DNA from: an uncultured Hyphomicrobiales bacterium
Lineage (GTDB): Bacteria; Pseudomonadota; Alphaproteobacteria; Rhizobiales; CAJQND01
Length of the DNA stretch: 5,376 nt
NCBI GenBank assembly: GCA_905479595.1
Contig: CAJQND010000258.1
Coordinates: 1 to 5,376 of the forward strand
Direction: 5' to 3'
Part shown: one piece after another, positions 1 to 5,226 of the stretch
How the letters are laid out: every line of letters begins with the position of its first letter
Position numbering within the stretch: the first letter of the stretch is position 1
Notes under the pieces: model-generated
The model's input: the letters and a program-made list of their open reading frames with translations, nothing else
What the model was told of the DNA's origin: nothing
The model's database searches: none
Position numbers and translations under genes: made by a program

Positions 1-272
1 CGTGATCAATCATCTTTAAACAAGCCTGTACGCGGGTTTTATGCGGTCAAATGACCGTACACGCACTCATAGCGAATGCGGCGGCGCGCGCCAAGAGCCA
101 TTTTTGCCGCTGTCTGGCATGGGCCTGGATGATGTGTTGGAAAACTGGAGGCCACGCCCGGAGTTCAAATGGATATATTTGATGTTGTTTTTAAACGATT
201 GCGGGAAGTGAGTAAAACGGCGACGCACCTGATTTTTGCGACAAAGCCCAAAAGCTTTTTAATCCTCAAAAT
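1..272. other. Left flank without a recognisable gene
   Basis: No convincing coding region is seen. Plus frame 1 is open from the left edge to a TGA at 52-54, giving 17 residues ending in GFYAVK; this could be the C-terminus of a gene outside the window but is too short to judge. On the minus strand an ATG at 13-11 runs off the left edge after four codons with only a weak upstream AGG. A nested inverted repeat is present: CGGTCA (44-49) with TGACCG (52-57), enclosed by TGTACG (27-32) and CGTACA (56-61). A short plus-strand ORF at 133-276 runs through the tRNA-like repeat and overlaps the end of the phosphatase gene; it looks like chance. Just past the stop of the minus-strand phosphatase, AAAGC (243-247) and GCTTT (254-258) could form a weak hairpin, too short to call a terminator. 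Confidence 0.5.
146..162. repeat. Distal copy of tRNA-Cys 3' end (candidate att site)
   Basis: The 17 bases TGGAGGCCACGCCCGGA are identical, in the same orientation, to 4635-4651. That segment is the CCA end, discriminator, acceptor 3' strand and part of the T-stem of the tRNA-Cys gene. The match breaks exactly on both sides (C145 versus T4634, G163 versus A4652), with only patchy similarity beyond. Sequence to the right of this copy does not fold as a tRNA, so this is a 3'-end fragment and not a second tRNA. A fragment like this downstream of the intact tRNA is the usual trace left by a tyrosine-recombinase element that integrated in a tRNA 3' end. Confidence 0.75.
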
Positions 273-953
273 TTAAAGAAATCCTGGAAGATCTTTCATA
301 CTACGAAAAACGACAGCCCCTTGTTCGCTCAATTTTTTTCCGTCAGATTCAGGCGTATATGCAAGACAGGCCATTTGCGCGCGCTTGGCTGCTATTACAC
401 CCGTGATGCTATCTTCAATTACTATGCAGTCTTTTGGCGATACTCTCATTGTATCCGCAGCGTGTTGAAATAATTTCGGGTCTGGCTTCCAACTACCTAT
501 TGTATGAGCCGAAAATATCGCATCTTCCAATCGATTAAAAACACCGTTTCCTTCAAGCATTATGGCCATTTTTTCTTCGCTTCCATTTGATGCAACACAA
601 TAAGGAATACCCAAACTGTCAAGGTGGTCGAGAACGGCAACCACTCCTTCAATCAACGGAACGCCTTGTTCAAGGCGGGTGTAAATTTGCGAGTAAATTT
701 CATCAATCCAGTAATGAGGAAGTTGGGCTCCCAGACGTGTTGCGGCATTTCCAATGGAAGTCATCTTACCACTTCCCAGCTCATCACGACATTGTTCCGG
801 GGTGAGGTTCAAAACGTATTTCGCAAAGCTTAATGCCAAGACTTCACAATGTGCCATTACGCTATCAACGATAACGCCGTCACAATCGAAAATTACAAGT
901 TTTGGAGACGCCAAATATGCGGCTTTCGTTTCAATCAACAATACAGAATTCAT
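273..953 (-). CDS. HAD-superfamily hydrolase, subfamily IA (YieH / beta-phosphoglucomutase-like phosphatase)
   Basis: This 226-residue cytoplasmic phosphatase carries all four HAD motifs. Motif I is FDCDGVIVDS, with nucleophile D23 and acid/base D25. Motif II is CVASNGS with S122. Motif III is WKPDP with K156. Motif IV is VIEDS with E180 and D181, which bind magnesium. The helical cap lies between motif I and motif II (about residues 35-100), as in subfamily IA. The size and the NG-K / WKPDP / EDS-G pattern resemble E. coli YieH, a 6-phosphogluconate phosphatase, and beta-phosphoglucomutases; the substrate cannot be fixed from sequence. The annotated ATG (953) has no clear Shine-Dalgarno and gives about 15 residues before the first strand (PKLVIFDCDG). 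That is longer than usual, so a downstream TTG at codon 14 is possible. The gene is divergent from the DUF1254 gene and next to the left island repeat. Confidence 0.9.
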   Translation of the reverse strand: MNSVLLIETKAAYLASPKLVIFDCDGVIVDSVMAHCEVLALSFAKYVLNLTPEQCRDELGSGKMTSIGNAATRLGAQLPHYWIDEIYSQIYTRLEQGVPLIEGVVAVLDHLDSLGIPYCVASNGSEEKMAIMLEGNGVFNRLEDAIFSAHTIGSWKPDPKLFQHAADTMRVSPKDCIVIEDSITGVIAAKRAQMACLAYTPESDGKKLSEQGAVVFRSMKDLPGFL

Positions 954-1224
954 TTAGCACAGATTTGCCGTGACTAACGCCCTTGCAAAAACGATCATTT
1001 TTGCATTGACGGTTCAATCATCAGTGTTGGTGACATTCGACTTGCGCCCTAGGCTCTAAGCCCAAAGGGCAGTTTTTTAAGTTGAATTACTCTGTATTAT
1101 TAAAAGGGTGCGGTTCCGACAAAAGTTGGAAGCTAAATGATTTCGTTCACACGAAAGAACTAACAGGCGCCACGCTCCGGCACAGTGCATCACTTCAAAT
1201 AAAACGCATAGGAAATATGTCGAC
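954..1224. promoter_or_regulatory. Divergent intergenic region with short palindromes
   Basis: This 271-bp spacer must hold the promoters of the minus-strand phosphatase and the plus-strand DUF1254 gene, but I see no convincing -35/-10 pair for either. It contains three perfect inverted repeats. TGCAAAAA (984-991) pairs with TTTTTGCA (998-1005). ATTGA (1005-1009) pairs with TCAAT (1014-1018). TTTCGT (1141-1146) pairs with ACGAAA (1151-1156) across a 4-nt spacer. These are candidate operator sites. GCCC-AAA-GGGC followed by AGTTTTTT (near 1060-1079) resembles a very weak plus-strand terminator, but no plus-strand gene lies upstream of it in the window. No small gene is evident. Confidence 0.45.
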
Positions 1225-2703
1225 ATGCAAACTAAATTAAAATCAATTCGGAACTTTTGTTTGGCGACACTTCTAACTGTACCGATGGCCGGGGCGGCTA
1301 TGGCTGAAGATATTCCCTATTCATTCGAACGGGGATTTCCTGCAAATGCCGAGACGATAAAGGCTGCCCGCGATGCAACAGTTTTGCGCCGTGCGATCGA
1401 GGCTTATAAATACTTCTACCCAACCGTTGCTACCGAAGCTGTGATCCAGCAGTTCGCACCTTTTGGTGCACGCCCCAACGAAATCGGGATCATTATGCCT
1501 CAGGACCCTGAGCAACAATTCTCTGTGGCCAATCAGGACACGCCCTACGTGATATCCGTCTTCGATTTGAAAGAATCCGGCCCGATGGTGATTGAAGTGC
1601 CAGAAGGTCCCTATATTGGCCTGTTGGATGATCACAATATGGAGTGGTTCGGCGACATGGGAACGATCGGTTCGGGCAAGGGCAAGGGCGAAAAGAACGT
1701 TCTTGTTCCACCCGGATACAAAGGTGAAATCCCCGATGGTTACACACCGCATTACAGTAAGACCTGGAAATCCGTCATGGCGATGCGGGTTGTGGTGCAA
1801 ACGGGCAATTACGATGAGGCCGTTGCACTTGCTCGCAAGCTCAAAGTCTATCCTCTCGGCAATTCCAGCGAGAAATCAAAATATGAAATCGTTGACGTAA
1901 AGGGCAAGCCCGCACCACTGCCGATGTTGTCATGGGAAAAGTCCATGGACTATTGGCAGCAATTGCATGCTGTCGTTGACTACGAAACCATTCAAAACGA
2001 TCGGCGTTTTAATATGGGCCTGCTCGATGCAATCGGCATGCGCAAGGGCGAGCCGTTTGAACCCGACGAGCGGATGCAGACCCTGCTGACAAAAGCCGCT
2101 GTGATGGGCTGGTCGGAGATGAATGTGAATTTTTTCGCCAATCCGCGCCCCGAACGACTGATCTGGAAAGACCGCCATTGGGAGTTTATTCCACTGATGG
2201 GGCCTCTCGACCCTTCCACCAAAGACTTTGGTACCAGCAGTTACAGGGATTTGTCGTGGAACGATCACTACTTCTTTATGGCATGGGGAACCTCAGCTGG
2301 GATTGGTCGTCGCGAACCAGGCAATGGGTCGCTTTACTTCTATACGCCTCGTGATGCGACGGGAGCTTATCTGGACGGCGCTAAGAATTATAAGCTTAGC
2401 GTTCCAGGGCCGGTTCCCGCCAAGCTGTTCTGGTCTGTCACCGTTTATGATTCAGAAACTCGTACTATTATTGATACGGATCAGGGACGCGGTGCCGTTC
2501 GCACGATGTTTGAAAACCCGAAAGCCAATGCCGACGGTTCTTTTGACGTCTACTTTGGCCCCCAAGCTCCAAAAGGCAAGGAAAACCAGTGGGTCAAAAC
2601 GATCCCCGGCAAAGGTTGGTTTACATTCTTGCGGATGTATGGCCCGCAAGAGCCAATCTTCGACGACAGCTATGTGCTGCCGGACATACGGCCGATTGAA
2701 TGA
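1225..2703 (+). CDS. Secreted DUF1254/DUF1214 domain protein
   Basis: This is a 492-residue exported protein. A classical signal peptide is visible: a basic start (MQTKLKSIR), a hydrophobic core at about residues 11-21, and an AMA|ED cleavage site after A27. The mature part has the two-domain layout of this family. DUF1254 is at about 55-195, with the NQDTPYVISVFDL strand at 103-115, the GP-VIEVPEGPYIGLLDD segment and the VPPGYKGEIPDGY loop. DUF1214 is at about 365-480, with YTPRDATGAYLDGAKNYKL, the LFWSVTVYDS strand and a GWFTFLRMYGPQEP motif near the C-terminus. Length is typical for the family. To my knowledge no biochemical function is established for it. The start is ATG 1225 after AGGA (1210-1213) at a rather long 11-nt spacing; an ATG at 1218 is out of frame. 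The protein probably acts in the periplasm, like the MBL hydrolase encoded downstream, but the two genes are separated by hairpins and a promoter. Confidence 0.92.
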   Translation: MQTKLKSIRNFCLATLLTVPMAGAAMAEDIPYSFERGFPANAETIKAARDATVLRRAIEAYKYFYPTVATEAVIQQFAPFGARPNEIGIIMPQDPEQQFSVANQDTPYVISVFDLKESGPMVIEVPEGPYIGLLDDHNMEWFGDMGTIGSGKGKGEKNVLVPPGYKGEIPDGYTPHYSKTWKSVMAMRVVVQTGNYDEAVALARKLKVYPLGNSSEKSKYEIVDVKGKPAPLPMLSWEKSMDYWQQLHAVVDYETIQNDRRFNMGLLDAIGMRKGEPFEPDERMQTLLTKAAVMGWSEMNVNFFANPRPERLIWKDRHWEFIPLMGPLDPSTKDFGTSSYRDLSWNDHYFFMAWGTSAGIGRREPGNGSLYFYTPRDATGAYLDGAKNYKLSVPGPVPAKLFWSVTVYDSETRTIIDTDQGRGAVRTMFENPKANADGSFDVYFGPQAPKGKENQWVKTIPGKGWFTFLRMYGPQEPIFDDSYVLPDIRPIE

Positions 2704-2785
2704 GTAGTTGCAAGATCTACTTCGTTCCGCATTTTATACCATTTGACATTGTAGATTGCGTCGCTGAGTAAACAGCCGACAAAAC

Positions 2786-2811
2786 GCCATGCGGTGAAAA
2801 GTCAGCATGGC
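2786..2811. repeat. Inverted repeat, 7-bp arms
   Basis: GCCATGC (2786-2792) pairs perfectly with GCATGGC (2805-2811) around a 12-nt loop. It sits between the DUF1254 gene and the regulator, directly beside the larger hairpin at 2816-2856. No T-tract follows, so it is not a standard intrinsic terminator. Confidence 0.55.
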
Positions 2812-2815
2812 CGCG

Positions 2816-2856
2816 ATCTTACAGTTGCAAAAGGATCTGTTTTGCAACTGTAAGAT
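2816..2856. repeat. Perfect 17-bp inverted repeat (strong hairpin)
   Basis: ATCTTACAGTTGCAAAA (2816-2832) is the exact reverse complement of TTTTGCAACTGTAAGAT (2840-2856), with a 7-nt spacer GGATCTG. A perfect 17-bp stem is unlikely by chance. It lies 113 bp after the DUF1254 stop and about 70 bp before the MarR promoter. It lacks a trailing U-run on either strand, so if it ends transcription it does so atypically. Other readings are an mRNA 3'-stabilising hairpin for the DUF1254 transcript, a regulator binding site or a relic of a small mobile repeat. Its inner TTGCAAAA..GATC..TTTTGCA core resembles the palindrome at 984-1005. Confidence 0.75.
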
Positions 2857-2919
2857 GTCTGGACAATGCCTACATCAAATCAAGCGTACTGATGGCAAGT
2901 CTATGATGGCGAGAATATT

Positions 2920-2953
2920 TATAATTGACTTAGTCAACTATTGACTTTATCAA
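2920..2953 (+). promoter_or_regulatory. marR promoter with overlapping MarR-type operator pair
   Basis: A perfect 13-bp palindrome TTGACTTAGTCAA (2925-2937) is followed by a degenerate copy TTGACTTTATCAA (2941-2953), with centres 16 bp apart, about one and a half helical turns. TTGAC-N3-GTCAA palindromes are typical MarR-family operators, often autoregulatory. The first palindrome supplies a -35 (TTGACT, 2925-2930). At 17-bp spacing the second contains a -10-like TATCAA (2948-2953), so a bound dimer would block polymerase. A perfect TATAAT (2920-2925) also abuts the palindrome but has no good -35 upstream; if used, transcription would start inside the operator. Either way the layout predicts repression of this promoter by the product of the adjacent gene. 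Confidence 0.75.
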
Positions 2954-2975
2954 ATAATTCTAAATGGAGGTTCGA

Positions 2976-3428
2976 ATGTCTGAAAATTCTCATTCGCTAC
3001 AATCGAGCACCGGGTATTGGGTGACGCGATTGGCGCGTGCTTTCGAAGCGGATCTCGAAAAGCGATTGGCGGTGCATGACGTAACACGAGCATCTTGGGC
3101 TGTGCTGAGCGCAATTCTACACCACGACAAAACTGCTCCTGCAGCTCTCGCAGGTTTTATCGGAATAGACAGGGCGGCAATCACGAGGCATTTGGACCGG
3201 CTTGAGAAGCAGGGTTTAATCCACCGGGACAGAAGCATCACTGACCGTCGAGCGGTTAACCTCAAAATGACACCAAAGGGCGCCAGCCTGACATCTGAAC
3301 TTGCGGCAGAGTCGATGGCGACCAATACCAAGTTCACAACGGGCCTCACACAATCGGAAAATGACGCTGTGCAGACGTTGATTAAAAAAATGTTGTCAAA
3401 TGACGGTGTCGTTCTCCCCGACCTTTAA
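2976..3428 (+). CDS. MarR-family transcriptional regulator
   Basis: This 150-residue winged helix-turn-helix repressor is of normal MarR length. After an N-terminal dimerisation helix (about 12-32), the DNA-binding domain runs from about 38 to 102. The HTH is around LAGFIGIDRAAITRHLDRLE (58-77), with the recognition helix from D65. The wing has the family's DRR signature (ITDRRAVNLKMTPKG, 88-102). The C-terminal helices (about 103-140) complete the dimer interface. TGGAGG at 2965-2970 lies five bases before the ATG at 2976, which decides this start; an in-frame ATG at 2964 overlaps that Shine-Dalgarno and is unlikely to be used. The gene's promoter carries a MarR-like operator, so autorepression is expected, relieved by an unknown small ligand or by oxidation. 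There is no cysteine in the protein, which argues against an OhrR-type thiol switch. It probably controls the downstream MBL gene. Confidence 0.93.
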   Translation: MSENSHSLQSSTGYWVTRLARAFEADLEKRLAVHDVTRASWAVLSAILHHDKTAPAALAGFIGIDRAAITRHLDRLEKQGLIHRDRSITDRRAVNLKMTPKGASLTSELAAESMATNTKFTTGLTQSENDAVQTLIKKMLSNDGVVLPDL

Positions 3429-3443
3429 ACTTGGAACGACACT
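3405..3443 (+). other. Hairpin across the marR stop codon
   Basis: GTGTCGTTC (3406-3414) pairs perfectly with GAACGACAC (3434-3442). G-U pairs at both ends extend the stem to 11 pairs around a 17-nt loop containing the marR stop codon (3426-3428). The run after it is A-rich, not T-rich, so a full intrinsic terminator is unlikely. In an mRNA covering marR and the MBL gene it could slow 3'-5' decay or set different levels for the two genes. That role is inference; the pairing is seen directly. Confidence 0.5.
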
Positions 3444-3472
3444 GAAAACATTACAAAACAGGAGAATTAGTC

Positions 3473-4375
3473 TTGAGAAATTTCCTATCCTCAATATTCC
3501 TTTTGCTGGGATTGTCGCTTTCTACGTTGGCCTACGCTAATCAGCAATTACCGACGGACGAACCAGTGGGCGGCGAACCATTCGGTCACAGCGTGACGAT
3601 GCTCGGCAACGGTATTTACGTATTTCGTTGGTGGGTTTACCGGAATATATTCATCGTCACCGATGATGGTGTCATAGTTACGGACCCAATGAACCCCAAG
3701 GCGGCGAAATTGCTCCAAGCGGAAATCCGCAAAGTAACGGACAAGCCTGTAAAATATGTCGTGTACAGTCACAATCACCACGACCATATCTCCGGTGGTG
3801 TAATCTTCAAGCAAGAGGGTGCAAAATTCGTCGGACATGAGAACGTGCTGAAAGAGCTTGGAGACCATCCGAGCCCTGTAACACCGCTACCGGACATTAC
3901 GTTCAAGGATCGCCATACCCTGAAGCTGGGAGGCCGAACATTGGAGCTTGAGTATTACGGGCCCAACCACGGCAACAGCCTTGCAGTGATGCGATTGCCT
4001 AAAGAGAAAATCCTGTTCATCGTCGACATTGTTACACCTCGGCGGGTTGCCTTTCGCATGATGCCTGATTTCTGGCCTGATGAATGGATCAGGAGCCTAA
4101 AGGAAATTGAAGCAACAGACTTTGATTATGTCATTTCTGGCCATGGACCTCATACCCAACCGGCCATTGATACTGCAAACGTGGTGATGGAACAGCGGGT
4201 GTATCTTGAAGATCTGATGGCGGCGGTCAAGAAGGCTATGGATTCAGGAATGCACAGTCCTGATGCACTGCGGAAATCTGTCAAACTTCCTAAGTATAAG
4301 GCTTGGCGCAGTTACGACGAATGGTTGCCAATGAACATAGAACGCATATGGGCGTTTTATCATATGGGCTGGTAG
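3473..4375 (+). CDS. Secreted MBL-fold (metallo-beta-lactamase superfamily) metallo-hydrolase
   Basis: This is a 300-residue exported zinc hydrolase. A signal peptide covers about residues 1-22 (hydrophobic FLSSIFLLLGLSLS, cleavage after AYA). The full metal-binding set is present: HNHHDH at 100-105 (H100, H102, D104, H105), H166 in GPNHGNS, D185 in FIVDIV and H224 in SGHGPH, predicting a dinuclear site. The fold begins with GNGIYVFRWWVYRNIFIVTDDG and continues with the usual IVTDP strand. A C-terminal helical tail (about 234-300) follows the last ligand. It does not look like a classical antibiotic-degrading beta-lactamase; the substrate is unknown, and lactonase, esterase or sulfatase-type chemistry are all open. 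The start is TTG, an unusual codon, but AGGAG at 3460-3464 is ideally placed 8 nt upstream and the next in-frame Met (residue 43) would lose the signal peptide. It lies 44 bp after marR in the same direction, so it is probably co-transcribed and MarR-controlled. Confidence 0.92.
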   Translation: MRNFLSSIFLLLGLSLSTLAYANQQLPTDEPVGGEPFGHSVTMLGNGIYVFRWWVYRNIFIVTDDGVIVTDPMNPKAAKLLQAEIRKVTDKPVKYVVYSHNHHDHISGGVIFKQEGAKFVGHENVLKELGDHPSPVTPLPDITFKDRHTLKLGGRTLELEYYGPNHGNSLAVMRLPKEKILFIVDIVTPRRVAFRMMPDFWPDEWIRSLKEIEATDFDYVISGHGPHTQPAIDTANVVMEQRVYLEDLMAAVKKAMDSGMHSPDALRKSVKLPKYKAWRSYDEWLPMNIERIWAFYHMGW

Positions 4376-4387
4376 GAAACGGAGATT

Positions 4388-4609
4388 GTGTTTGGTGGCC
4401 AGGGAAGAAACCAGTCGCCTGAATTTTGGGCCCAACCCCTCCGCATTGCGCACGGTATTCTGACCATACTGCTTATGGCGTTAAGCGCTTTGCATGTTAC
4501 CGGTGCGCTTTACCGTCGGTTCGAAGCCAAATTCAGTGAGGTTTTCAAACGTGAGGCGGTGTACCAGATTGTTGATCGTGGGTATCTGGTTGCAGAAGTT
4601 TTGAAGTGA
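4388..4609 (+). pseudogene. Cytochrome b561 remnant (last transmembrane helix only)
   Basis: A 73-residue frame opens with GTG 4388, 12 bp after the MBL stop. GGAG at 4381-4384 leaves only 3 nt to the start. Residues 18-45 (LRIAHGILTILLMALSALHV..) form one transmembrane helix with H22 and H36 fourteen residues apart, followed by GALYRRF. That is the pattern of the fourth helix of bacterial b561 cytochromes, where two histidines in the same helix ligate two different b hemes (H137 and H151 in E. coli CybB). The first three helices and the partner histidines are missing, so heme binding in the normal way is not possible. The tail (46-73) is not recognised. The best reading is a 5'-deleted cytochrome gene fused behind the MBL gene, close to the island edge at 4635-4651. 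A functional single-helix protein cannot be excluded. Confidence 0.55.
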
Positions 4610-4634
4610 TTTGAAATGTCATGAAACAAAACTT

Positions 4635-4651
4635 TGGAGGCCACGCCCGGA
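4635..4651. repeat. tRNA-proximal copy of the 17-bp direct repeat
   Basis: These 17 bases are the 3' terminal part of the tRNA-Cys gene (CCA end, discriminator, acceptor 3' strand, start of the T-stem) and match 146-162 exactly in the same orientation. This would be the att site that restores the tRNA after integration. Confidence 0.75.
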
Positions 4652-4708
4652 ATCGAACCGGGGTAAACGGATTTGCAATCCGGTGCGTAACCACTCCGCC
4701 ACGTGGCC
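4635..4708 (-). tRNA. tRNA-Cys (GCA)
   Basis: Reading the minus strand, the acceptor strands GGCCACG (4708-4702) and CGTGGCC (4645-4639) pair perfectly. They are followed by discriminator U and an encoded CCA (4637-4635); U73 is the expected identity base for cysteine. The D-loop GTGGTTA, the anticodon loop TTGCAAA with anticodon GCA (4676-4674), and the T-loop TTCGATT with its CCCGG/CCGGG stem are all visible. The top pair of the anticodon stem appears to be a C-U mismatch; otherwise the fold is standard. The 3' end is duplicated at 146-162, so the gene is a candidate integration target. It lies 68 bp downstream of the small membrane-protein gene on the same strand. In that gap CGCAT-TTTC-ATGCG (4761-4774) can form a short stem. 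Confidence 0.96.
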
Positions 4709-4776
4709 CCACTTGTTTCAGTTGCGCTTTGGTTTCGTAAAGCGCGTCCCGCACGTATCACGCATTTTCATGCGGA

Positions 4777-5082
4777 TCAACGCTGTTTGCGATCCTTATC
4801 ATCCCTGGTGGTGCCATTTCCTGCAGGCGCTATATATTTTGCCCAGAAATCAGGCGCGATTCGCTGAACCCAGCGCCCAATGGCAATCGTCGCACGCCGC
4901 CTCCCACGCCGCAGAACCGGAAAATCCACCGATAAGACAACCAGACCGAGGGGTATCATCCAAAATCCCAAGATCGGCAGAAACCCTAAAATGCCAAAAA
5001 GAATCAGAAGAATGCCAACAAACAGCCGCCCGAGCCGGGTGCCGGGCATTTTGAGGGTCCTGTTTCCAAACTGAATATTCAT
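4777..5082 (-). CDS. Small membrane protein, PGPGW-like transmembrane family
   Basis: This is a 101-residue protein with a membrane hairpin: one hydrophobic segment at about 18-38 (RLFVGILLILFGILGFLPIL) and a second at about 40-53 (FWMIPLGLVVLSVD). It is followed by a very basic stretch LRRGRRR (57-63), which should stay in the cytoplasm, and a charged tail. The GFLPILGFWMIPLGL turn resembles small alphaproteobacterial membrane proteins related to the PGPGW family. No function is known to me. The start is uncertain. ATG 5082 has no evident Shine-Dalgarno, whereas the in-frame ATG at 5049 (MPGTRLGR..., 90 residues) has AGGA 8 nt upstream. I keep the longer form because NIQFGNRTLKMP reads like conserved coding sequence. 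It lies upstream of tRNA-Cys on the same strand and outside the candidate island, so it is probably core genome. Confidence 0.75.
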   Translation of the reverse strand: MNIQFGNRTLKMPGTRLGRLFVGILLILFGILGFLPILGFWMIPLGLVVLSVDFPVLRRGRRRATIAIGRWVQRIAPDFWAKYIAPAGNGTTRDDKDRKQR

Positions 5083-5178
5083 GCTGTGAATAGGTAGGCA
5101 AGTGCGCCTCTATCCACAAGGCTGGTAAGAAAAATTTGCATTTACGAAAAGAAAAATCCACTTTCGCAAATACGCTGC

Positions 5179-5206
5179 TTGAATTTCTGAAATTCACGGG
5201 TATAAG
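5179..5206 (+). promoter_or_regulatory. Likely tRNA-Asn promoter with internal palindrome
   Basis: TTGAAT (5179-5184) and TATAAG (5201-5206) are 16 bp apart and close to sigma-70 consensus. The predicted start near 5213 is about 14 bases before the mature tRNA. The spacer is occupied by a perfect 17-bp palindrome, TGAATTTC-T-GAAATTCA (5180-5196). This could be a regulator site or chance in AT-rich promoter DNA. Confidence 0.55.
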
Positions 5207-5226
5207 TGCGGCGGATCAGGGTTTAT

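Larger units (their letters stand above)
146..4651. mobile_element. Candidate small genomic island at tRNA-Cys
   Basis: The segment is bounded by exact 17-bp direct repeats of the tRNA-Cys 3' end (146-162 and 4635-4651), with the intact tRNA at the right end. The island lies downstream of the tRNA's 3' end, which is the expected geometry. Cargo consists of a HAD phosphatase, a secreted DUF1254/DUF1214 protein, a MarR regulator, a secreted MBL-fold hydrolase and a truncated cytochrome b561. No integrase, excisionase, transposase or phage gene is present, so if it is an island it has lost its mobility genes or was moved in trans. Alternatives are that the left repeat marks an inner boundary of a larger composite island, or that it arose by local duplication. 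The repeats are seen directly; the island reading is inference. Confidence 0.6.

Noticed and set aside
146..220. Second tRNA-Cys gene on the left
   Set aside because: Only the 17-bp 3' end matches; the rest does not form D, anticodon or T arms.
133..276. Short plus-strand frame containing MDIFDVVFKRLREV
   Set aside because: It is 35 codons from its ATG, passes from the tRNA-like repeat into the phosphatase stop and has no ribosome site.
1321..1800. 159-codon minus-strand open frame inside DUF1254
   Set aside because: It is fully antisense to a strongly supported secreted protein gene and shows no domain or ribosome site.
2228..2707. 159-codon plus-strand frame overlapping the DUF1254 C-terminus
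   Set aside because: It is an out-of-frame shadow; the DUF1214 domain is continuous in the main frame.
2816..2856. Hairpin read as an intrinsic terminator of DUF1254
   Set aside because: No T-run follows the stem on either strand, so it was listed as an inverted repeat instead.
4510..4761. 83-codon and 69-codon minus-strand frames
   Set aside because: They cover the tRNA-Cys gene, whose cloverleaf is unambiguous; the open frames are incidental.
4611..5054. 147-codon plus-strand open frame
   Set aside because: It runs antisense through the tRNA-Cys gene and the small membrane-protein gene; its composition is low-complexity and it resembles no protein family.
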